This document shows, in pieces, positions 46,551 through 58,280 of a DNA stretch of 64,000 nucleotides. The DNA comes from Cryptomeria japonica (lineage: Eukaryota > Streptophyta > Pinopsida > Cupressales > Cupressaceae): positions 209,154,244 to 209,218,243 of the forward strand of contig NC_081411.1 of assembly GCF_030272615.1 (NCBI RefSeq), read 5' to 3'. The translations under genes and the position numbers were made by a program. The notes below the pieces were generated by a model. That model saw nothing but the letters and a program-made list of their open reading frames with translations. It ran no database searches and had not been told where the DNA came from. Numbering within the stretch: position 1 is the stretch's first letter; each line of letters opens with the position of its first letter.

Positions 46551-48200
46551 ATTCTACAAAACAACTTTGATAAAGGTGGTTCATCTGAACCAAATGATAC
46601 TCATTTACAATATTTCCTGCAGCAATCAGATTCTGAAAATTCACTGCCTAAACTTCCAGCGATTTTTCATAATTTGCTTCCACAAGAGATACAAACATTA
46701 CCTGTAGACTCTATGAGTGATCTCACAGAACAGATAGAATTGTCTCAAGGTCATTGTTTGAATATCAATAATAAGCTGTCACAGTCTCAACAGGCTGACC
46801 TATTAAAGATTCTACAAGAACAGCATAAAGCTTTTGCATGGGAATATGGGGACATGCAAGGAATAGATCCTCGAGTTTGTACTCATAGGATATATATCAA
46901 AGAAGATTGTTCACCAATTAGACAACCTCAAAGAAGAGTAAATCCAGCACTTAGGGAAATAGTTAAAAGTGAACTTCAAAAATTATTTGATGCTGGCTTT
47001 ATTTATCCAATCTCTGATAGCCAATGGGTTTCTCCCTTAGTTATTGTTCCCAAGAAAGGTGGAAAATGGGGAGTATGTGTCGATTACAGAGAATTGAACA
47101 ATGCTACTAAAAAAAATCACTTTCCACTACCTTTTGTAGATCAAGTATTAGACTCACTGTCTAGCAAAAGATATTTTTCCTTTTTGGATGGTTACAGTGG
47201 ATACAATCAGATAAAAATAGCCCCTGAAGATCAAGATAAGACCACTTTTATCTGTCCATGGGGAACATTTGCTTATTCGGTCTTGCCTTTTGCCTTATGC
47301 AATGCGCCAGCAACATTTCAAAGAGCAGTAATTAGTATCTTTGCTGATATATCTCATGAATGTATGGAGATTTACATGGATGATTTCACTGCCTATGGAG
47401 TCACATTTGAAGAAGCACTGCTAAATTTAGAAAAAAGTATTGAAAAGATGTAGAGAGCAAAATTTGTCTCTAAACAGTGAGAAGTGTTTTCTAATGATGG
47501 AAGAAGGTATTGTTCTAGGTCATCATGTTTCAAAAAATGGAATTCAGGTTGACCCTGCTAAAATTGAAGTAATTCAGAATTTACAAACTCCTGCAAAACA
47601 GAAAGATGTCAGAAGTTTTCTTGGTCATGCAGGGTATTAGAGAAGGTTTATAAAAGACTTCAGTAAAATTGCCAGTCCACTTTATGCTCTGTTAACAAAG
47701 GATTCCCAATTTGAGTGGACAGAGGCCTGTGAAAAATCCTTCCTGCAATTAAAGGACTTGCTTACTAAAGCCCCTGTTCTTCAAGGTCCAAAATGGAATT
47801 TGCCTTTTCACATACATGCTGATGCTTCTGACTTTGGCATAGGAGCAGTTCTGAATCAGAAAGAAAATTCAGTTGAACATGCTATTTACTTTATTAGCAA
47901 GAACCTTCAAGGTCCTGAGCTCAACTATACTGTCACAGAAAAGGAGTTGCTTGTAGTAGTATATGCTTTGAATAAATTTAGACATTATGTCACAGGTTAT
48001 CAGATATTCGTCCATACTGACCATGCAGCAATCAAATATCTGATGAACAAACTTGCCATTTCTGGTAGGTTGGCACGTTGGCTCCTGTTGTTACAAGAAT
48101 TTGATATTTCCATAATTGACAAACCAGGGAGAGCTAATGTTGTAGCTGACTTTTTATCAAGACTCCAATCAGCTACACCTGTTGAAAATGAGATCATTGA
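46551..48200 (+). pseudogene. Gypsy reverse transcriptase and RNase H
   Basis: RT signature blocks: SPLVIVPKKGGKWGVCVDYR (about 47030-47090), YFSFLDGYSGYNQI (first Asp), TTFICPWGTFAYSVLPFALC, NAPATFQRAV and IYMDDFTAYG (catalytic DD, about 47370-47400). A single extra A in an A-run near 47430 shifts the frame; the thumb then continues QNLSLNSEKC, LGHHVSKNGIQVDPAKIE. A stop at 47638 interrupts GHAGY/RRFIKDFS. RNase H follows with HIHADASDFGIGAVLNQK, TVTEKELLVVVYALNKFR and VHTDHAAIKYL. The catalytic residues are all present. Confidence 0.92.
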
Positions 48201-49518
48201 TGATAAGTTCCCAGATGAACACTTGTTTTCCATCACTGCACATATACCCTGGTATGCAGACATTGCCAATTATCTAGCAGCAAACAGAATACCAGACTAC
48301 TTTTCTCCAAAAGAAAAGAAGTTGTTAATAGAGAAAAGTTTTAACTTTTCCTGGATTGCAAATAGTTTGTTTTATACTGGACCTGATCAGGTAATGCGAA
48401 GATGTGTAAGAGAAGACGAAACTTATGACATATTACATGCTTGCCATGATGAACCATGTGGAAGACATTTTGCAGCAAAAAGAACATCAATGAAAGTTCT
48501 TACAACAGGGTACTACTGGCCAACATTACATAAGGATGCTGTGGCCTATACAAGAAAATGTGACAAATGCCAGTGTATAGGAAGACCAACTAAGTCCGAT
48601 GAAATGCCACTACATCCATAGATAATAGTCACCCCTTTTGATAAATAGGGGATGGATTTTGTAGGACCAATTGATCCACCATCAAATGGAAAGTCATACA
48701 TTCTAGTTTGCACGGACTATGTAACAAAATGGGTTGAGGTAACAGCTATGGCTCATGCTTGAGATAAAAAAGTTGCTGAGTTTCTGTATGAACAAATTTT
48801 CATAAGGTTTGGGGTTTCCAGAGAGCTTGTAACCGATCAAGGAGCTCAGTTTACATCTAATCTCATCACAGCACTAATGAATGAATATAAAATCAAACAT
48901 AGGAAGTCCAGCCCTTATCACCCTCAAGCTAATGGTCAGGCAGAAGTAACAAATAGAGAAATTGAGGCGATCCTCACAAAGACAGTACAGATACATAGAA
49001 AAGATTGGAGCAATAGACTTCCTGAAGCAGTTTGGGCTTACAGAACTACATGGAAAACAACAACTGGGTTTACACCTTTTGAGCTGCTTTATGGGAAAAC
49101 AGCCATGTTACCCATAGAATTTGAACACAAAACTTTGAGGACAGCTCTTGAACTCAATATAGACATATCTGAAGCATAGAAGGACCGTCTCCTGCAGCTA
49201 AATGCTTTGGATGAAATGAGAAAAGCCGCCCTGCAGCATACAGAAGCAATCCAACAGCAAAGGAAAAAATGGCATGATCAGCACATCAAAACCAAGAAAT
49301 TTTCTACTGGAGATTGGGCTCTGTTATATGATTCCAGATATCAAGAAAACCAAGGTAATCTCACAACACGTTGGCTAGGCCCCTATGAAGTTGAAAATGT
49401 GTTCGATAATGGAGCTGTACAGCTGGTAACAATAGACCCAGTCCGCTTCAAATTACTGGTGAAGGGCCACCGACTCCGGTTATACCACAAACCAGTCTCC
49501 AAGGAAGAATTCATGTAG
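48201..49518 (+). pseudogene. Gypsy integrase
   Basis: The HHCC zinc finger is visible as HACHDEPCGRH with YYWPTLHKDA and CDKCQ (about 48436-48570). The catalytic core has GMDFVGP (Asp, about 48651), LVTDQGAQFTS (Asp, 48835) and ANGQAEVTNREIEA (Glu, 48943). The C-terminal part has FELLYGKTAMLPIEF and, after a stop at 49177, a GPYEVENVF and VKGHRLRLYHKP tail to 49518. Stops at 48619, 48646, about 48760 and 49177 break it; the first two and the last fit CAG or TGG mutated to TAG. No chromodomain is seen. Confidence 0.9.
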
Positions 49519-50340
49519 CAGTTCATTCAGGTTCCTCCCACTACTCTTCCTGCAACCGAAGGCCTTTGCCTTTTTCCTGTAGCGTCACCGTAATTTTTAA
49601 AAAGCATGCCCATAATAAATGTTTTCTTTTTTTTGCAAAAGGAAACCTCTTTTCTCCATTCTCATTTATCGCACCCATTCCACTTCTTTCACTTCCATCC
49701 ATTCATTTCATTTATTCATTTCATCCACCCATTACACCCATCCACGTCATCCATTCGCATCAAGCTTAATTAAAATATCTTTTCCACTTGTCAATCTATG
49801 CAGTTGCGGTCATATTTCTTCACATGTACGTGCAATTATCAAAGGTACGTCATATCTTTTCTTATCACATATTTGATTTATTTCATTCTATTCATTTTCT
49901 GATATGCATGTACCGGTCATTATTGCCTGAACTTTTGCCTGTTCTTTGCGACATGTGAGGACACATGTCATATTTTAAGTAGGGGGCAGGGTAATCTATC
50001 TTTTAAAACCTATCTTTTCGCCATTGCCATAACTGTAAAATAATATTCTTTAATACTTTTCTGGTACTTTCCAACTATGATCGCATGTCTTTCTTTATTG
50101 CATAATCATGATTAAGACTGCTTGTTCAAAAAAGTTCATTTTTGGAAAAGAAAGAAAGTAATGTGACAGCACGAAAAAAGAAAGAAACCAGAACAGAAGG
50201 GAAGTAGTGAATTTGAATCTTCACCAAGGAATTGAGTTCAGCTGAAGGAAAACTGAAAACATGGGTGGTCAGTTGCTGCGACATGAGCCTATAGCTCATG
50301 AAACATTATTGCAAAATCCGTAAACAGTCCACGCATTCAG
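49519..50340. other. Gypsy spacer between integrase and the extra ORF
   Basis: No gene. It contains an 8-bp-arm hairpin (GACATGTG at 49950-49957, CACATGTC at 49962-49969) followed at 49977-49991 by the purine run AAGTAGGGGGCAGGG, closely similar to the true polypurine tract AAGTAGGGGGTAG at the 3' LTR (52746-52758). Confidence 0.7.
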
Positions 50341-50365
50341 CCTCTGTGGATGGTTAAATTATTTT

Positions 50366-52747
50366 TTGAGCTTAAATGATTTCAATGAGGAGCCTACTGC
50401 AGAATTTCTGAGGACCCTTTCTGAAGGGGAAGCCACCGTATGGGGTCTAATGGTTGTTGCAACCAAAAATAGAATTGCAGAAATAACTGGGCTTCTAGCC
50501 GTTGGAGAAAACTTTTCTTCAGACGCTGCAGCAGCAAGGGCCGAGTTTTCAATGCCTACTGATGGACCTCTGGAAGTCTCCAAGTAGGGATGCAAGCGCG
50601 TATCGTTGCCTCCTCCTTATTTAGAGTATGCTATTTACAAAATCAGGTATTTGACCTGTGAAGGCCATTTTTCCTATCTGCATTCTTATCATTTCAAATT
50701 ATTGAGCCATATGAGGCATGGGTTAGTTATAAATGTTCCGAATTTTTTTTAAAAATTTTTAGAGCACAATGGCCATGGAACTCAACAAGGAAAAGATAAT
50801 TCTGTCACTCATCATGGCCTCATTAAATTACTGATTGAGCGCTCTTTAAGGGATGCCTCATCTCTCTCCTGGCAATAATTTGTTGCCCAAAAGAGTTTGC
50901 AAATTTCACAACCTCCTAGGGTACTTACCCCATGGCCTCAGAAAAAGAAGAAAGAAAGTCCATCTACCAGTAAAACAGGGCAAGGGTCATCTACTCCTGT
51001 AGCACCTGGTCCTACAGCTTTTGTACCTGAATCCTCTGCTAGGATTCAAACTAGGTCTGCCACTAGGAGTGAGAAGGGAAAAGCAAAGGTAGAAGGGTCC
51101 CCAGAATCTGACCCTCGTTCTCGGAAAAGGCAATGCCCTTCTCCTGCAGCACCTTCCCCTGCAGCTGTTTCTCCTACAGCAATGCCTGTTGCTATTTCTA
51201 GTTCGCCATCATCCTCTGGTAGGGCAAAGCCCTCTAAGAAAACAAAGAAGAGGAAAACTGCCGGAACTCCTCCTGCTGCTGCATCAGTGTCAAGAAGGGT
51301 GTCCGCAAGGAAACAATCTAAGGCCTCCCCTGCTTCACCACAACCAGAGGTGATTGTAATTTCAGAAGAATCTATTGAGTCTGAATTTAATGTTTCTCAG
51401 AATGTGTCTGAAAATGCTACCCAGAGTTCGATCGTTCCTGAAGTGGAACAAGTTGAGACAAAAGAAACAGGGCATAATGAGCAAGGGTTACCAAATCTTG
51501 ATGATTTAGCTACTGCTGCTATGCAATTTTCGAAGAAAGCACAGGCTTCTCCACCATAGGAACAAGAAGAATTTATCTTATAGCAAGAGGAAGAACAGAC
51601 TGAACAATCAAATGTGCCTAGTGAAGTTGTATCTCATCCTGAAGTTTGCAAAGCCATTGTTGTGTATAAGAAAACATTTTTAATGGAGTTTCGAGAATAT
51701 GTTAAAGCTAATTGGGAAATAGTTACATTGCAAACCCTGACTTTTTGATACATAGCCTAGACTGTCATGCAGCAAAGTCTATGGGAAATAGAAAAGAAGA
51801 AATTAAATAAGAAAATTGAAAGTCAGAAGCAAGAAATTGCTGAGTTGAAAGCAAAAACAGACGAAATGTTGAAAGTAACTGGCCAAATTATGGAATGTAG
51901 ACCCCCACCCAGAGTTTATGCTCTGTGCCTTAAAGAATAGTTTTTATGGTTCCAATTAATGAGAATTTCCAAAAACCAAGATCCTATAATTCATAACGCC
52001 AAAGACTTCTATGAAGCATACCAGGCAGCCCCTAACTGGTTAAGGAATTCTCTCTGTGAATTCTATTTGCATGGCTTTTTAATACCATTTGAAACAGAAT
52101 GGAATCCTCTTCTATATATTGGTGATATTCATTTAAGAGCATTTATGTCATGGGCAGCAAATGAGGCAAATTATGGCAGGCAATGGGAAACATATGAGGA
52201 AGTTGAGAAAACAGAGCCTGTTCCATTACGATCTCACAGTTCAAATCCTTATGCAATGTTGAAAGATTGGTTTTCTTTGACATATGGTGTTAATAATGTT
52301 TCAGCAAGAGGGAAAATATTTGATATCAAAAAACAGGTATATGATGAATTCCAGGCACAACAATATTCATTTTGGAAATTGGCATTCTCCAGAAGTGAGA
52401 AGAGATGGGAAAGGTTAACTGTTGGGTTAAGAAAGTTAGAACCGCATAGTCCCTTAAATTTTACAGTAGCTCTCAAACAAACCAGCAGATATATTCAATT
52501 GGGACTTCAAACAAGATTTGAACTGTGGTTATCGCTGAAATTCAGACCCCCTGTGCTAATGTGGCCACTTTATCCTCACCAGGCTACAAAACTCAACAAT
52601 GAATTAGAAGACCAAAGGTATGAAAAATGTCAGAATTTCAGAGGATTTTATTACAAGTTTAAAAATTCATTTCAGAGTCATGTAGCAGCCACTGACTTCA
52701 GAGAAACAACTAGGAAAGTTAATGCTGGAGGACTAGCATTGAGCTAA
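50366..52747 (+). pseudogene. Extra 3' ORF of the gypsy element (aORF / env position)
   Basis: A coding region downstream of integrase, broken by stops and at least one frameshift. N-terminal part: ATVWGLMVVATKNRIAEITG, LLAVGENFSS, then YAIYKIRYLTCEGHFSYLH and HFKLLSHMRHG to about 50745, sharing a domain with the relic at 22451-23070. Middle: a long Ser/Pro/Ala/Lys-rich low-complexity region (50897-51559) with nuclear-signal-like basic runs (KKTKKRKT). Then a coiled-coil-like stretch (KKIESQKQEIAELKAKTDEM, about 51809-51868) and a C-terminal 262-residue open segment (51959-52747) beginning RISKNQDPIIHNAKDFYEAY, rich in Trp and Tyr. No signal peptide or membrane segment is seen, so it does not look like an envelope protein. 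Function unknown. Confidence 0.7.
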
Positions 52748-52758
52748 GTAGGGGGTAG
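52746..52758 (+). other. Gypsy polypurine tract
   Basis: AAGTAGGGGGTAG immediately before the 3' LTR (TGATGAGC at 52759): the plus-strand primer. Confidence 0.9.
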
Positions 52759-54044
52759 TGATGAGCTTAAAATATGCTCATAATTTGGATGTTTTGATAA
52801 AACTTTTAAATGCCTTTACTTTTGTTATTTCATGGATGTTCAGACTTTGTGAAACCTTTTTGGGATATCCTGTAGCAAGAGACTTTTATATTCCTGCAGC
52901 TCTTTGTGATTGACTTGATTGCATTTGTTGCTCCGTTGACTCCCTAAAATGACTGGTATATCGTATACAGTTTTTGAATGATGAAGTAAATTTAAAATGT
53001 GTGATTAATGAATGGATATCGTGTATGTGCCATACGCCTTTTCTGTTGCCTATTACCTTTTGTTTCGCAGGTTGTTGAAGAATAATCGAGTCAAGCGCAG
53101 CCAATCTCGGCCTTGTAGTAAAGTCCATTTCCTGCACGACTTCGAGGAAGCTCCGGCAAAGACTCTTTGACTGAAATCATGGGAAATAATTTTAATGACA
53201 AAGAGTGGAGTGCCAGATTCTCTCTGGATTGGGTTGAATGCATAAACTCACTTATGAAGTTTGTTCCTTGATTTGAGGATATGTTTTACTTCCACGTCTT
53301 TCTTTAACGGAGTTAGTTAGTTAGTTACTCCCCTGTTTTTAAATAAAGCTTCTCCTCCTATGCGAGAGAGAGGCAAGAGAAGGATAGAATAAGAGTAGTA
53401 GATGTCATGTAAGAATCAAGATGATAATGAAATACAGAATCTGTTTAACCAGAAGCAGAGTTTGTTGTTAGTTTCCATATCAACAAAACAATGTATATCA
53501 TTCTATTTTTATGAATAAAGTTCAATGAAGTTCTGAGTTTCATATCTGCGTAATCAGGAGATGCTTGCTAAGGGGGCCCACTTAGTAGGTATCTGTAGCT
53601 AGTTAGTTAGTTGTTCTTTCTCGTTAAGCTTCAGTTTGCTTTCATCTTTAAAGTTTTTATACAAACTCAGCTTTACATTGCTCCTGCAGCACAAGGAATC
53701 CATTATTGTGTCTGTTCCTGTAGCATAAGGCCAGTTCATAGTTTGTGTTTTAGTTGTATTTATTATGGTCTCTGTCGTAATCAAATCATAGTTGAGTTAA
53801 AAAGCTTTGCATTTCCTTCCTGTAGCATAGGTAGGATTTCTTTTCAGTATGTATTTCCGCTAAGAGTTGACCAAAATAAGTTCCTAGTGCATATATTTTG
53901 CTACGCCATTTAAAGTATACGTCCCCTGGTTTGACAATTAAATGAACGTCTACAGAAAGAGATAATGTTCACCTGTTGGAATGCCCAATTCCCAAGAAAG
54001 GTTTTTACTGTGATCTTCATATCCTTTTGTGGGCGCGACCATCA
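52759..54044 (+). repeat. 3' LTR of the gypsy element (1286 bp)
   Basis: Matches 42701-43965; 21 bp longer because of an insertion near 53444-53464. Followed by the GGTCA duplication at 54045-54049. Confidence 0.97.
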
Positions 54045-55329
54045 GGTCACGTGAAGAACTACCCACCTCAGTGCTACATGAAGCACCCTACAAAATTGAA
54101 AAAACATGTCATATGTAAATCATTACATTAAAAAATTTATTGTTTATTTTAAATATACATATCAATACAATTTATCTAGATGAAAGTGCATACCGTAAAT
54201 GGGGCACCAACATATCTAGGTATTGAGGTAACATGTTGTCGGTTCCTCAATGATGTGGTGTGATCCATCCTCTATTCAAAAAAAATTGACTCATGTTATG
54301 GTTCATATGTGTATATATAAGGAATTTAATATTGCACTGTAAATTATACAAATAAATTTGTACCTCTCTAGGCTGATCATCATTTGCCCACAGGAGATCA
54401 ACATATGAAGAGACGACATTAGCATGTGCAGCCTCCTCAGTATCATCACAACCACCATGGGTGGCATCAGCATCATCAAAATCACCATCTCCTCCAGAGG
54501 CAGCCTCACTCTGTGGACCCCTACATACATCCCCACAACTCATGCAAACATGTGCTAAGCAGGGGGCAACCCTCACCTCCCTCAACTGTTGTACCAAATT
54601 GCCCAACAGGACACTCAATGAACCTAGAGCAGAATCCACTGCTCGATGATGGGAAGGTGCTGGAACAACTTGTGATGGAAGAGGAACCAATGGATCATCG
54701 TGCACACGGTTTCTAACCCTGTCGCTCAATTTTGCTCCTAGCCTATCTTGGGGCATGCCTCTCCCAACCCCCTGAAAAGATCTAATATCAAAGTGATTGG
54801 GCTTTTTGCCCAATTCAAATTCCGCCCATAATTTCTTTAAAAAATACATTGGGACCTCATGATTGGAGTGTGGTGGATGGTTAAAGACCATCCACCACCT
54901 CTCCCAAAAGTGGCTAGCAATGTCCGGGTGCCTACACCATCGAATAGAGATCCATGGCTTCTTCGGATCTATCTCTTCACCCATCTTAGGGTTCACAAAA
55001 TAGTTTTTCAAATCTATTTTTCTTATTTTTAAATCATTAACTTGTTTGTATGTGAGGCCATCTGCATAAAATGCATGCAATCCCTCACGTCAGCTACGAT
55101 AGCTATCTAACTCGCTATCTAATGCCTACACAGACTATACAATGCCTTGCATACTATCTGCAAGGCATAACAACTGAGGGGGTGGATGAAGCTCACACCT
55201 AATAGTGTGAATATCTCTAATCAGAGCATCAATATTTGTCCTAATTGTCTGTTACAACTGCTCTGGTGGAGGTGGAGGTGGTACTATACCTAATAGCTCA
55301 TCTATCTCAAACTCATCCATCATGTGAAA

Positions 55330-58280
55330 ATAATCTACATATATATACAAACATGAAAATTTACAATTACAATTACAAACATGAAAATTTACAAACTTGA
55401 AAATTTACAATTACAATTACAAACATGAAAATTTACAATTACAAACTATTTAATTTACATTTTACCTTCCAAAAAAACTTATAATTAAACACAATTTAGC
55501 AACTTAAATATAAAAAAAGGAAAATCACATAGATCTATAATATTATTAATAGGTGGATAATAATAAGCATCATTTAAGAAATATTATCTACTTAAATCAA
55601 AGTATAAGAAAAATTCTACAAAATAAAACATCATAATGCCCATGCAACTCAAACAATACTTTTTAACATCTAAAGATGAATTAGTATAAGTTCCATCAAA
55701 ATCATAAAAATAATCATAAGTTAAAGTCATAAGTTATATCTATGAACTTGTCAATACATGTACTACTAGTAGTACTACACTAAGTTGAAGCTTGAATAAA
55801 TGACCATTTTTTGTGATTTCACATTCTAGTCATTTACTTGGACATCTTGGCACTTGAAAATGACCGTCTTACATGAGATGAATTTGTTTGATATGTTTTA
55901 TATGTATTGATTTTATTGATTTTTCAAGGTTTTATTTGAGGAGGCATCATAGGTTTCTCTATTCATCCTTTTGTGGTAAAATTAGAAAGGGATAACTATG
56001 ATTCTTTTGTAAAATGCTATCTTCATAAGTTTTAGGTGGTTTAATCATTTTTGTTTTATGTATGGAGTCATACCTAAACTAGAGACACTAGAAAATATAT
56101 AATCTTGGTGTAACATCATTGACCATGTAGGAGTGATTTGATCTAGTATCAAGATCATGATTCTATATGTATTGCATTGGATATTGATTTCCCCCACACA
56201 CTTTGGAATAGACTTTAGGAGATCCATGGAGACCCTCATATCTCTCCATTCCTAGAGGATCCTATTGTAGATTGTTTCATTCCCTTTGTAGGTGAAGATC
56301 ACATACCCTTCGATGGTGATACTTAAGAGGAAATTCATTATATCATATTAAATAATTTATTTACTTAAGATCAACTTTTATTTATATATTAAATAATTTT
56401 CAAAATATATTTTAATTATGTACATCAATTATATCAATTAGAATAAACATTTGGTAATGAAATACAAGCAATTATCATAAAAAATTTAGAATCAATTCAT
56501 TCTAAATGTAAAATGATACATACACATATAAATATATATTCAGTTTTTTAATTTAATATATACTTGGCAAAATAAATTTATATAGACGTGTAAATTTTTA
56601 AGTAATTTAGTGGGGTTTATAATGAAACCTATCCAAGAAAATTTGTCTTATATTAGAATACATAACTCATCTACCCTATATAGACACCACCCTCAACTCT
56701 CCCTTCTTGTTGGTTCTTATTTTACTATTTCAATTAATGCTTTCACATAATCTAATACATTCACTTCCAACACACACTCTACTATTTTCATGTGCATTTG
56801 CGAACCAACCAAAACTTTACTAATATTGCTACAATAAGATTTCAATACCTCAAACTCTTGATGTACACCTTCTATTTATACTTTCTTGCTTTCCATTTGA
56901 GGCAAGTAGGTCACAAAGTCCAATCCTTTTGAGAAATCAACAAACATTTCTTAGACAACCCTACCTTGATTCTCCCTTAGCAATTTTCATGTCAATAATT
57001 AAAAGGAGTCTTAAGATCCATTTTCATAAGCCTACATTAATAATGAACATAATTAGGTTGAAGAAAAACCCCTCTTAGATAAAAAAAAATTGTGATGTTA
57101 CCTACCTCCATACTTGTCTCAAGCATCATAGGTAGTTGGGAGCTTATTCATAATTCTTAGTAACATGTGATGGATTATAAACATGATACTTCGCAATTGA
57201 TAATAATTCTATTTCATCTAAAATAATTACATATTCCCACCATTGTGCAAACTATGCACTAAAGAATTACAAGGTGATTATTGCCTAGTGATAGATATTG
57301 GTATAACAAATTACATTTTATTACAAATTGGTATAAGATAAACCAAATAATTATAACATACACTTTCATGGCCTACCCTTATATTGACATGTATGAAAAC
57401 ATAATGATGTAGTGATTGTATTAGTTGATATCCACTTGTAGCCTAGACAATTCCCACAGTATCTACAATGACCCATTTCTAATCATAGCCAATTCTCTTG
57501 ATCATGCAAAAAACTGGGCCACCATGCCCTATACATGAGGTCTTAATTATTAGTTGTTATCATTAAGACCAACACTAACATTACCCTCAAAAATTTTCCA
57601 CCATACTTGTATAGGCCTTAGTTCAATACTCTAACAAATATATTTTTGACACATTATGACATAATGATGGTGCATAATCTTGAGAGGTCACCTAAACACA
57701 ATGACATGGATAAAATTCAGGGGCTCCTCAACATTTCCCTCACTATATTCTATGCCCCTCTAATGCCAATCTCTTTTACTCATTTGCATTCTTCATTCTT
57801 GATGTGGATTTGGCCATGTGCGTATGATTGTGCCATTTACATTTTGAATGTAAATCTTTCAGTTTTACTTTGATCTTATTCTAGATGCTTCATTTGTTGC
57901 ATTGTATACCTCTGAGTGTTTATTGTTTGCTTAGTTTGATATATGTTTTGTGATTGCTTTGGACCCATGATGTGTTGGATCGCCTTATGGTGATTTGTAA
58001 TTTTGTAGTTACATTGAGATGCATGATGATCTATTATACCTTTGCTGATTATGATAGACTAAAAACCAAAAAATACTAAATTTAACTCTAAAAGCTCCAA
58101 TCAAAAACTAAATATATGTTCCATTTGATACAACACTACTAGGAAAAACACTGATCACTAAGCACCATTTAATTTAGTGTTTAGGGTTAATTTAGGGTTT
58201 AGGGTTAATCAACCAAGATAGTCAAATTTAGGGTTAATCAACCAAGATAGTCAAATTTCTCCTAGGACTTGTTCATTTTT
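55330..58280. other. Right arm of the DNA transposon, mostly non-coding
   Basis: AT-rich. The start (55348-55450) is a short tandem repeat of acatgaaaatttacaattacaa. A plus-strand stretch at about 55960-56340 reads, with stops, LERDNYDSFVKCYLHKF and TLWNRL...EIHGDPH, faintly like a copia gag; this is weak. 56340-58130 has nothing I can identify. Telomere-like ttagggtttagggtt words occur at 58183-58240. Confidence 0.45.

Larger units (their letters stand above)
42701..54044 (+). mobile_element. Complete Ty3/gypsy retrotransposon, Athila-like
   Basis: 11344 bp with LTRs at both ends (42701-43965 and 52759-54044, TG...CA), a 5-bp duplication GGTCA, a primer-binding site 43970-43987, gag-protease-RT-RNase H-integrase in that order (44088-49518), an additional 3' ORF region (50366-52747) and a polypurine tract (52746-52758). 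The domain order with integrase last in pol is gypsy. The protease DLGA, the RT box YMDDF and the primer site TGGCACCGTTGCCGGGGA point to the non-chromovirus Athila/Tat side; I favour Athila-like. About ten in-frame stops and one frameshift make it defective. It lies in an exon of the DNA transposon's second gene. Confidence 0.95.
41923..55320 (-). pseudogene. Second gene of the DNA transposon, about 7 exons, split by gypsy
   Basis: Unrecognised protein. From ATG 55320 (MDEFEIDELLGIVPPPPPPE) exon 1 runs to 54364; it holds DGLTYKQVNDLKIRKIDL, KPWISIRWCRHPDIASHFW, ERWWMVFNHPP and an acidic Cys-containing tail. Further exons by GT-AG signals: 54271-54194, 54087-42661 (interrupted by the gypsy at 54045), 42569-42501, 42397 to about 42317 (exit unclear), 42228-42148 and 42054 to the stop at 41923. 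Every junction I could read is in phase 0. In-frame stops are at 55252, 55135, 55126, 55090, 42028 and 41992, all of CAA/CAG/CGA origin by one transition. It converges on the transposase gene. A partner or regulator of the transposase is a guess from context; no DNA-binding motif is evident apart from the tryptophan-rich ERWW segment. Confidence 0.6.

Noticed and set aside
51959-52747. Retroviral-type envelope protein for the gypsy 3' ORF
   Set aside because: No signal peptide, no membrane anchor and no furin-like site are visible; the position alone is not enough.
42401-54360. Reading the gene pieces at 42 kb and 54 kb as two separate genes
   Set aside because: The gypsy has GGTCA duplications in the exon, and the two sides join in frame when it is removed.
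54247-54716. Plus-strand His/Pro-rich frames around 54426-54716
   Set aside because: Antisense to exon 1 of the second transposon gene, which has the consistent splice sites.
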